Position numbers and translations under genes: made by a program | Assembly (NCBI GenBank): GCA_017531305.1 | Contig: JAFXLG010000064.1 | Coordinates: 1-39,191 of the forward strand | Origin: Alistipes sp. | GTDB taxonomy: Bacteria; Bacteroidota; Bacteroidia; Bacteroidales; Rikenellaceae | DNA length: 39,191 nucleotides | Direction of reading: 5' to 3' | The notes under the pieces: model-generated | What the model was told of the DNA's origin: nothing | The model's input: the letters and a program-made list of their open reading frames with translations, nothing else | Databases searched by the model: none | In this document: positions 32,446 to 39,191 of the stretch, piece after piece | Position numbering within the stretch: the stretch's first letter is position 1 | Layout: each line of letters starts with the position of its first letter

Positions 32446-35400
32446 ATGGGAAATTATTTTGTGCGCCGTCCGATATTTGCCATCTCCATTGCGTTGGCAA
32501 TGACACTCTTGGGAGCAGTGTCACTTTCGAGGCTCTCCATCGAACAGTTCCCCGATATCACTCCGCCTGTGGTGCAGGTGGCGGCAACCTATGTGGGTGC
32601 TGATGCGCAGACGGTAAATAACTCTGTGGCAACGCCTTTGGCGGAGAGTGTGATGGGAGTGAGCGATATGCTCTATCTGCAGACAACGAGTGCTAACGAT
32701 GGTACGATGAATATGCAGGTAACATTCGATATAGACTCTTCGCCCGATATGGATGCCATCTTCACGCAAAACAACGTATCTTCGGCGATGGCAAAGCTCC
32801 CTGCATCGGTGACACAGCAGGGCGTGGTGACTCAGAAGAGTAATACGGGCTTCATTATGGTCTATGCGCTGGTGAGTGATGGACGTTATGACGATGTTTT
32901 TCTTTCGAACTATGCCTACATAAATCTTGAGGATCGTATAGCGAAAATCAACGGAGTCGGCAAGGTCTCAATCATGGGAGCTGGTGAATACGCCATGCGA
33001 ATATGGATATATCCCGAAAAACTACACTACTATGGTCTAAGTCTGGATCAGGTGCTTGGGCAGATAAAGAGCCAGAGCGCGATATATCCTGCTGGCAAGT
33101 TTGGTGCGCAACCCAATAGCGAGAATGTGCCCTATACCTACACCGTAACCCTCCCACCTCAGATCTCTTCAGCCGAAGAGTTTGCACAGATTATACTCTC
33201 GATAAATTCTCAGGGAGAGGAGATTCGATTAAGAGATGTTGCCGATGTGGAGTTGGGCAGTCAAGCCTATAACGTAAGTTCGCATCTGGGAGAGAATCCA
33301 TCAACCATGATTGTGGTCTATCAGGAACCAGGGAGTAATGCTGTAGATGTCGGACGTAAGGTCAAGGCGGTGATGGCAGAGCAGGAGAAGATTTTTCCCG
33401 ATGGCGTGAAGCTGATGACGGTGGTTGATAGTACGGTAAATATCAAGGCTGGAGCAGTCGATATAGCTCGCACACTGATCATTGCGCTTGTGCTTGTGAT
33501 AATTATCATATATCTCTTTTTGCAGAGTTGGAGAGCTACGCTCATTCCGCTTATAGCCATTCCCGTTTCGCTCATATCGACATTTATGCTCTTCCCGCTG
33601 TTGGGATTTTCGCTCAATGTGGTCTCATTGTTGGGTATGGTGCTGGCTATCGGATTGGTGGTCGATGATGCTATTGTTGTGGTAGAGGCGGTGCAGGTAA
33701 ACATCGACAAAGGAATGGATGCTACGTCTGCTACCATGGATGCCATGAGTAAGGTCTCATCCCCTATTGTTGCTACTACGGTTGTGCTGTTGGCGATATT
33801 TATACCTGTGTCGTTCACGGGCGGAATTACGGGGCGATTGTTTCAGCAATTCTCTGTTACAGTCGCTACTTCCGTATTTTTCTCTGCACTCAACGCACTC
33901 ACACTCTCGCCTGCACTTGCTTCCTTATTGCTCAAAAAGGGCGAAGGGATCAAGGGAAGATTCTTTCTCAGTTTCGATCGTTGGTTTGAACGACAGGTCG
34001 CACGCTATTCATCGCTCACTTCGCGTATGATCAAGCACGTGGCACGTACGGCATTGTTCGTGTGTGTCAGCATAGCGTTGATTGCCGTTTGCTGGAAGTT
34101 TCTGCCTAAGGGATTCCTGCCCGATGAGGATGAAGGTTATCTGATTGTTTCGGTCTCTACACCTGAGGCTTCATCGTTGGAGAGGACTCTATCGGCGATG
34201 AACCATGTGGACAAAATAGTAAGCTCTCACAAAGAGGTAAAGTTCTCGGCTCTGGCTGCAGGATTCAATATGGTTGCAGGCATTGCATCGACCAATAGCG
34301 GAGTGATATTCGTGGTGTTGGAGGATTACTCTGAGCGCAAAACCACAGCAGGCGAGTTGGCAGATATTCTGACCAAAGAGCTGTATATGGCTGTTCCAGA
34401 GGCTCAGAGTTATGCCTTCATACCGCCTCCCATCCCTGGGTTAGGAGTGGCATCGGGTGTAGAGGTGCAGGTGCAGGATTTGCAGGGCAGAGGAACACGC
34501 TATTTGATGGAGAATGCGGAGCGTTTGATGGATACGTTGCGTGGCTCTGATTTGGTGGCTTCAGTAAGCTCGCAATTTAGTGCCGATATTCCTCAGCAAC
34601 GCATCGACATCAATCGTGAGCAAGCCATGAGTCAAGGCGTAGAACTTTCGGAGGTATATGATGCCCTGTCGGCATATTTAGGCGGTAATTATGTCGGAAA
34701 CTTTACGCGTTTCGGCAGGTTGTATCAGACCTACATTCAGGCTTCGGCAAAGAGCAGAGAGGATAAGCACTCGCTCAACAACTATTTCGTGGTGAATAGT
34801 CAAGGTCAGAGTGTACCTTTGTCGGCATTTGTTACGGTGAGGGATACCGTAGGTGTGGAGTATATTTCGCAATATAATCTATATGAGTCTATCGCGCTGA
34901 CCGTCACTCCGTCACAGAAGGCTTCGACATCGCAGGTGATGGATCATATTGAGCAGGTGGCGCAAAAGATCTTGCCCGATGATGTGGGATATGCGTGGAG
35001 TGGCGTTTCGTACCAAGAGGCGAATGCTTCACAGAGTGGATATGTGCCCTATCTGTTGGCTTTGTTTTTTGCTTTTCTGGCGCTCTCGGCTTTGTATAAT
35101 AGCTGGAGTCTGCCGATGGCAATCATGATGAGTGTCCCTGTGGCAATTCTCGGTGCTTTGATTGCAACCATCTGCGCGCACCTGTTCGAGGCTCACTACT
35201 TGAATAATATCTATATGCAGATTTCATTGGTGATGCTGATAGGACTTGCCGCCAAGAATGCAATTCTGATAGTGGAGTACGCCGACACAATATTTCATTC
35301 CTCATCAGGGATGACTCTTCTCGAAGCAGCAATGATGGCAGCCAAGGAGCGTGTGAGACCTATCATTATGACCGCATCGGCATTCATATTGGGCGTGATG

Positions 35401-35571
35401 CCACTTGTCTTTGCTTCGGGAATATACTCTACGGCAAGGAATATCATGGGTGTTGCGCTGGTAGGAGGTATGTTGGTAGCCACATTCGTGGGAATCTTCC
35501 TCTACCCTGCAACCTACTATTTAGTGGCGAAAATCGGTAAGTTTGACTCTCGAAAAAAGAAAACAGTATAA
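32446..35571 (+). CDS. RND multidrug efflux pump, HAE1 (AcrB-like)
   Basis: A 1041-residue inner-membrane proton/drug antiporter of the resistance-nodulation-division superfamily. It begins MGNYFVRRPIFAISIA and has 12 helices with two large periplasmic loops. The proton relay residues are Asp407 and Asp408 (VVDDAIVVVEAV) and Lys937 (GLAAKNAILIVEYA), almost the same numbering as in AcrB (407, 408, 940). FFKPLFD-like helices and RLYQTYIQA in the porter loop are seen. It should export hydrophobic or amphiphilic toxic compounds with its operon partners; actual substrates cannot be read from the sequence. Confidence 0.96.
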   Translation: MGNYFVRRPIFAISIALAMTLLGAVSLSRLSIEQFPDITPPVVQVAATYVGADAQTVNNSVATPLAESVMGVSDMLYLQTTSANDGTMNMQVTFDIDSSPDMDAIFTQNNVSSAMAKLPASVTQQGVVTQKSNTGFIMVYALVSDGRYDDVFLSNYAYINLEDRIAKINGVGKVSIMGAGEYAMRIWIYPEKLHYYGLSLDQVLGQIKSQSAIYPAGKFGAQPNSENVPYTYTVTLPPQISSAEEFAQIILSINSQGEEIRLRDVADVELGSQAYNVSSHLGENPSTMIVVYQEPGSNAVDVGRKVKAVMAEQEKIFPDGVKLMTVVDSTVNIKAGAVDIARTLIIALVLVIIIIYLFLQSWRATLIPLIAIPVSLISTFMLFPLLGFSLNVVSLLGMVLAIGLVVDDAIVVVEAVQVNIDKGMDATSATMDAMSKVSSPIVATTVVLLAIFIPVSFTGGITGRLFQQFSVTVATSVFFSALNALTLSPALASLLLKKGEGIKGRFFLSFDRWFERQVARYSSLTSRMIKHVARTALFVCVSIALIAVCWKFLPKGFLPDEDEGYLIVSVSTPEASSLERTLSAMNHVDKIVSSHKEVKFSALAAGFNMVAGIASTNSGVIFVVLEDYSERKTTAGELADILTKELYMAVPEAQSYAFIPPPIPGLGVASGVEVQVQDLQGRGTRYLMENAERLMDTLRGSDLVASVSSQFSADIPQQRIDINREQAMSQGVELSEVYDALSAYLGGNYVGNFTRFGRLYQTYIQASAKSREDKHSLNNYFVVNSQGQSVPLSAFVTVRDTVGVEYISQYNLYESIALTVTPSQKASTSQVMDHIEQVAQKILPDDVGYAWSGVSYQEANASQSGYVPYLLALFFAFLALSALYNSWSLPMAIMMSVPVAILGALIATICAHLFEAHYLNNIYMQISLVMLIGLAAKNAILIVEYADTIFHSSSGMTLLEAAMMAAKERVRPIIMTASAFILGVMPLVFASGIYSTARNIMGVALVGGMLVATFVGIFLYPATYYLVAKIGKFDSRKKKTV

Positions 35572-35576
35572 CTTCT

Positions 35577-36941
35577 ATGAGACGATTTTGTTTTTTGATT
35601 TGCTTAGCTTCTTTGGGGGCTTGCACACCTCATCTGCATCTTCCAAAGGTGGATATTCCCGCGGAGTACCTATCTTCGCCCGATCAGACTTCTGCAAAGC
35701 CACTTGAGTCGCAATGGTGGAAGGTGTTTAATGCGCCCTTGTTGGATTCGTTGCAGGTGATCGCGTTGGAGAATAACAAGGATCTTAAGTTGGCTGTGTC
35801 GAGAATCGAATCTTCGCGATATGAACTCTCGATAGCTCGCTCGGAATTTTTGCCTGAGGTGGAGGCTGAGATCGGAGCTGATGCGAAGTATCAAACGCAT
35901 GAGGGTACGGAATATGAACTAAATATCCAGCCAAACATCTCTTGGAATGTCTCGCTATTTGGGGCACTTAGGCATACCGTTGGCGCAGCTCGAGCTGAGT
36001 TACTCTCTTCCGAATGGGCATATCAGGGTGTGAGGCTATCGCTAACAACACAAGTGGCAACGGCTTTCTTTACGATTTTGCAATACAGAGAGTCTCTTGC
36101 CATAGCTCGCCACTCGTTGCAACTGCGCAAAGAGTCGGCCGCGTTGATTGATTCGTTGACCCACTATGGAATGTCAACAGGTCTGGATTTGGATCAGGCT
36201 CAAAGTTTGGTGTACGCCTCTCAAGCCGATGTCGAGGAGTATAATCGAGCGTTGGCTCAGGCAAAGTATTCGCTTGCGGTGTTGCTTGGTAAGACGCCCG
36301 AGTATGTAGTCGGTCTGGATTGGGAATCGGCTCTTGAAATAGGCTCTCTGCCTGACGCTATACCGATAGGATTGCCTTCGGATCTGCTTGCACGCCGTCC
36401 CGATCTGATGGAGAGCCATTATGAGTTACAAGCGGCAGCATCCAAGGTCGGCATTGCGCGTAGCAATCGTTTCCCTTCGATAGCTCTAACGGGCGAAGGA
36501 GGTTTGATAGGCTCTTCGGTCAAAGAGTTGTTTACTTCGGGTTATTGGAGTTGGGGTGCCGCGGCTCAACTCGTGCAACCTATATTCTCTTTTGGCAGAC
36601 TCAAACGCAAAGAGCAGATAGCTCGCGTGGAGTACGAAGATGCAGTATTGGAATATGAGAAGAGTGTACTTACGGCTCTTAAAGAGGTAGAGTCGGCACT
36701 CATTGCCATATCGACCTATCGCACGCAAGCCGAGCAGTATGCCGAATATGTCGAGGCAAATAGGCGTATAGCCCAACTTACGATGGCACTCTATCGCAAC
36801 GGCATGAGTAATTATTTGGATGTGATATCTACTCAACAGACTTGGTACAACTCACAATTGGAGTTGGTGCAGCTCACTTCGCAGCAGTATATTAATTATG
36901 CTGATCTGGTGATGGCGATAGGTGGCGGTTGGCAGAAATGA
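35577..36941 (+). CDS. Outer-membrane efflux channel, NodT/OprM family lipoprotein
   Basis: A 454-residue TolC-like channel. A lipoprotein signal ends in LGAC (residues 13-16). Two internally similar OEP repeats are seen, with WWKVFNAPLLDSLQVIALENN, LDLDQAQSLVYASQADVEEYNRALAQAKYSLAVLLG and later LTMALYRNGMSNYLDVISTQQTWY. RRPDLMESHYELQAAASKVGIARSNRFPSIALTG marks the second repeat. It completes the tripartite efflux system and starts 5 bases after the pump gene. Length is typical of the family (about 450-480). Confidence 0.95.
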   Translation: MRRFCFLICLASLGACTPHLHLPKVDIPAEYLSSPDQTSAKPLESQWWKVFNAPLLDSLQVIALENNKDLKLAVSRIESSRYELSIARSEFLPEVEAEIGADAKYQTHEGTEYELNIQPNISWNVSLFGALRHTVGAARAELLSSEWAYQGVRLSLTTQVATAFFTILQYRESLAIARHSLQLRKESAALIDSLTHYGMSTGLDLDQAQSLVYASQADVEEYNRALAQAKYSLAVLLGKTPEYVVGLDWESALEIGSLPDAIPIGLPSDLLARRPDLMESHYELQAAASKVGIARSNRFPSIALTGEGGLIGSSVKELFTSGYWSWGAAAQLVQPIFSFGRLKRKEQIARVEYEDAVLEYEKSVLTALKEVESALIAISTYRTQAEQYAEYVEANRRIAQLTMALYRNGMSNYLDVISTQQTWYNSQLELVQLTSQQYINYADLVMAIGGGWQK

Positions 36942-36963
36942 TATTTAATCGTATATTTGCGCT

Positions 36964-37125
36964 ATGGATGTTCAGCAAATAGTCTTATATCTGATCGGCA
37001 TTGCCGTCTTATTGTGGATTGTAAGAGCAATAGTCCGCTGGTTTAAACATTGCAAGGGAAATCAGTGCGCCGCTTGCGATGATACGTCATGTCCACATTA
37101 CAATAGAGAGGTCAAGGATAAATAG
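36964..37125 (+). CDS. Small cysteine-containing single-pass membrane peptide, 53 residues
   Basis: A short reading frame with one hydrophobic helix (about residues 5-24) and a basic, cysteine-containing cytoplasmic tail: Cys30, Cys35, Cys38 and Cys43 with His29 and His45 (HCKGNQCAACDDTSCPH). The layout resembles FeoB-associated Cys-rich membrane proteins, but feoB is not present in the window. It starts 22 bases after the efflux operon and is closed by a strong terminator. It may bind metal or an Fe-S cluster; that is inference. Confidence 0.65.
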   Translation: MDVQQIVLYLIGIAVLLWIVRAIVRWFKHCKGNQCAACDDTSCPHYNREVKDK

Positions 37126-37129
37126 ATAA

Positions 37130-37160
37130 AAAATCCCGAGGCTTTATGCTTCGGGATTTT
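37130..37160. terminator. Bidirectional terminator between the Cys peptide and the YidE-type transporter
   Basis: A 13-base-pair stem (AAAATCCCGAGGC with GCTTCGGGATTTT, one G-T pair) around a 5-base loop, between convergent genes. Confidence 0.9.
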
Positions 37161-37167
37161 TATTTAA

Positions 37168-38835
37168 CTATGCTGCCATCAGGATCAGTAACTGTGCTGT
37201 CAAAACTCTCAGGAACATTACCACAGGATATACGGTAGCATAACCTACGGCAGGCATATCGTTTCCTGCTGTTGAGTTGGCGTAACCCAATGCAGGTGGA
37301 TCGGTAACACTACCCGATAGGAGTCCCATCAAGGTATAGTAGTTCATCTTTAGCTTCAGGCGAGCGAACAATCCCACGATAAGCAAAGGTACTACCGTAA
37401 TGATAAATCCGTATAAGATCCATCGATAACCACCGCCAACTATCGCATCTACAAATCCGTCTCCAGCGCCGATACCCACAGCTGCCAAAAAGAGTGCAAG
37501 ACCTACTTCGCGGAGCATCAGATTAGCACTCATTGTGGTGTATGTCACCAAGTGGAAGTGAGGTCCGTAGCGTCCAATAAGAATTGCCAAGATAAGTGGT
37601 CCTCCAGCCAAACCCAACTTAACGGGCTGTGGAATCTCCATGAGTGGAATTGAGCCGAGTAAAACACCGAGTGCGATACCGATAAAGATTGTCAAGAGCT
37701 GTGGCTCGTTGAGCTTTTTCATCGAATTACCCAACACCTCGGCAACCTGATCAATAGCCTTCTCATCACCTACGATCATGATCTTATCACCCATCTGCAA
37801 CTCCATTCCCTGATATGGGATAAGGTCAATACCAGCACGGTTGATGCGAGTGATATTGATTCCATACTTCGTGCGCAGGCGCAAATCAGAGAGCTTCTTG
37901 CCGTTGATTGCACTTTTGGTAATAACGATTCGGCGCGATACCAGCTGACGCTGATTATCTGAGCTTACACCCCACTCCTCTTTGCTCATTTCGATCTCCT
38001 GACCGAAGAATGCTATCACTGCTTCGCGATCTTCAGGAGAACATACTACACGGATTTTATCACCGACTTTCAAAACGCTGTTACCGTCTGCGATACGAAT
38101 TACGCCCTCACTATCCATAATGCGGGCAATCACAAACGAGCGATTCACCAACTCGCGGATATGAGCTATGGTCTGATTCTCCAATGCTCCATTTGTAAAC
38201 TCTACCGACAGACGCATCACGTTGGAGTGTTCGCTCTTCATCGCCTCCAGAGCCTTATCCTCCTCCTTAAAGTTAACTCGCGTAATGAAGCGCACTGCAA
38301 TCAACGAAAGGATAATACCAACCACTCCCAACGGATATGCAACAGCATAACCAAGAGCAATGGTCGGGTCGCTAATGCCCGTAGCATCGGTATATGCTTG
38401 CTGAGCAGCACCCAATCCTGGGGTATTTGTGACAGCACCCGACATCACACCTACCATAGTTGGCAGAGGTGTGCCTGTGATGAGGTGAATTATGTATGTT
38501 GTCAAGCAACCCAGCAATACAACAGAAGCTGCACAACCGACCATCTTAAGTCCTCCCTCCTTGAACGAAGAGAAGAATCCCGGTCCTACCTGCAAACCAA
38601 TAGAGAAAACAAAGAGAATCAACCCGAACTCCTTGATGAAGTGCAATGTCTCATGCTCGATACGCATACCGAAATGACCTGCTGCAATACCGACAAATAA
38701 GATCCACGTTACGCCAAATGAAATTCCTGCGATTTTGATTCTACTGAGCATCACACCCAAGGTGATCACGAGTGCGAGAGTGAACACCACATGGGCTACA
38801 CTATTGCTCATAAATAGATTGTATAACCACTCCAT
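37168..38835 (-). CDS. YidE/YbjL-type transporter with RCK-like domains (AspT superfamily)
   Basis: A 555-residue inner-membrane protein of the aspartate:alanine exchanger (AAEX) family. Two homologous membrane halves (about residues 10-190 and 380-555) enclose a soluble middle with two TrkA-C/RCK-like domains (about 205-370), recognisable from VRLSVEF-type starts, KVGDKIRVVCSPED and LQMGDKIMIVGDEKAI. The paired GxVTNTPGLGAAQQAY and GSVTDPPALGYANS motifs are the signature repeats of the family. Substrate unknown, probably a small organic acid or amino acid. The gene has its own promoter and is transcribed toward the Cys peptide. Confidence 0.93.
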   Translation of the reverse strand: MEWLYNLFMSNSVAHVVFTLALVITLGVMLSRIKIAGISFGVTWILFVGIAAGHFGMRIEHETLHFIKEFGLILFVFSIGLQVGPGFFSSFKEGGLKMVGCAASVVLLGCLTTYIIHLITGTPLPTMVGVMSGAVTNTPGLGAAQQAYTDATGISDPTIALGYAVAYPLGVVGIILSLIAVRFITRVNFKEEDKALEAMKSEHSNVMRLSVEFTNGALENQTIAHIRELVNRSFVIARIMDSEGVIRIADGNSVLKVGDKIRVVCSPEDREAVIAFFGQEIEMSKEEWGVSSDNQRQLVSRRIVITKSAINGKKLSDLRLRTKYGINITRINRAGIDLIPYQGMELQMGDKIMIVGDEKAIDQVAEVLGNSMKKLNEPQLLTIFIGIALGVLLGSIPLMEIPQPVKLGLAGGPLILAILIGRYGPHFHLVTYTTMSANLMLREVGLALFLAAVGIGAGDGFVDAIVGGGYRWILYGFIITVVPLLIVGLFARLKLKMNYYTLMGLLSGSVTDPPALGYANSTAGNDMPAVGYATVYPVVMFLRVLTAQLLILMAA

Positions 38836-38872
38836 ATTTATATGATTTTACATTACTACTTAAAAGATGCCA

Positions 38873-38880
38873 CAAAGATA
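38873..38880 (-). promoter_or_regulatory. -7 box of the YidE-type transporter gene
   Basis: TATCTTTG on the minus strand matches TAnnTTTG exactly, leaving a leader of about 33 bases. Confidence 0.5.
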
Positions 38881-38947
38881 GCATTTATTAAATTAATTTA
38901 AAAACCATTGAGGCGAATAATGGCAAAAAGTATAAAAATTATTCCAT

Positions 38948-39191
38948 TTAGTATAAGAATCGGCTCAATAATGGGGCAATGAGTGCTGTAATAGCACCCA
39001 TCAGAGCCATAGCCAATCCACTCAATGCTCCCTCGACTGCACCCTCCTCGATAGAACGTGCCGTACCGATTCCGTGAGCTGCAGAGCCCATAGCAAGCCC
39101 TTTTGCTTCGGGGTCTGTGATCTTGAGCAGTCGCAAAAGACCGAATCCTGTAATTGCACCGAAAATTCCTACTACAAAGACAACTACCGAG
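38948..39191 (-). CDS. LrgB/CidB/YohK family membrane protein, C-terminal part (5' end cut by window)
   Basis: The last about 80 codons of a membrane protein. The frame is open to the window edge. The segment GFGLLRLLKITDPEAKGLAMGSAAHGIGTARSIEEGAVEGALSGLAM is the characteristic C-terminal core of LrgB-type proteins, which act with LrgA-type partners in murein hydrolase control or in glycolate/pyruvate-related transport. The start and any lrgA neighbour lie outside. It is separated from the YidE-type transporter gene by 112 bases that hold that gene's promoter. Confidence 0.88.
   Translation of the reverse strand, partial: SVVVFVVGIFGAITGFGLLRLLKITDPEAKGLAMGSAAHGIGTARSIEEGAVEGALSGLAMALMGAITALIAPLLSRFLY

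Noticed and set aside
1-39191. tRNA, rRNA, CRISPR array, insertion sequence or prophage
   Set aside because: All gaps are short and were inspected; none contains a cloverleaf, spaced direct repeats, a transposase or phage genes.

Overview
The window looks like a chromosomal segment of an anaerobic Bacteroidota bacterium, most likely order Bacteroidales. The evidence is the short primary sigma factor without region 1.1, the recurring TAnnTTTG promoter boxes, the Hc1-type histone H1-like protein, Bacteroidota-style HtpG and GlmM sequences, and a rhamnose operon in the order kinase-isomerase-symporter-aldolase. A Rikenellaceae/Alistipes-like host is possible but cannot be fixed from this sequence alone. 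No rRNA, tRNA, CRISPR array, insertion sequence or prophage was seen, and no gene-free stretch exceeds 300 bases.

Layout. (1) 1-2040: the 3' end of dnaE followed by trxA, ending in a bidirectional terminator. (2) 2041-4230: htpG on the minus strand, with a sigma-54-like element in front of it. (3) 4231-11470: a long minus-strand run, transcribed from right to left: uridine phosphorylase, dnaN, a DEDDh exonuclease, a LysM/periplasmic-binding-fold protein, rex, a shortened ribF, a hot-dog thioesterase and a YhhN-family membrane protein. Spacing is tight enough for one or a few transcripts. (4) 11590-15548: glmM and an M20 dipeptidase on the plus strand, converging on a minus-strand alkaline phosphatase. 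(5) 15623-18207: ung and a GNAT acetyltransferase, then a membrane-anchored LytTR regulator divergent from an unrecognised ExbB/TolQ-like small membrane protein, with a structured operator-like region between them. (6) 18303-20719: rpoD and glyA on the minus strand.

(7) 20895-26261: a rhamnose locus. It holds the remnant of a large secreted glycoside hydrolase (both ends kept, middle deleted, frame shifted), then intact rhaB, rhaA, rhaT and rhaD. The usual AraC-type regulator and lactaldehyde reductase are not in the window. (8) 26324-30886: a low-molecular-weight phosphatase, a DoxX-like membrane protein, then an envelope operon of a YtfJ-like thioredoxin-fold protein, an Omp85-type beta-barrel without POTRA domains, and an EptA-like phosphoethanolamine transferase. 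(9) 30970-31146: a 58-residue histone H1-like gene. (10) 31319-36941: a complete tripartite RND efflux operon (adaptor, pump, outer-membrane channel). (11) 36964-39191: a 53-residue cysteine-containing membrane peptide, a YidE/AspT-type transporter with RCK-type domains, and the end of an LrgB-family gene cut by the window edge.

Most genes are ordinary housekeeping. The best candidates for something new are the LytTR/ExbB-like pair with its 21-bp-period operator, the RibF protein that seems to have lost its riboflavin kinase half, the YtfJ/barrel/EptA envelope operon, and the possible sigma-54 control of htpG.
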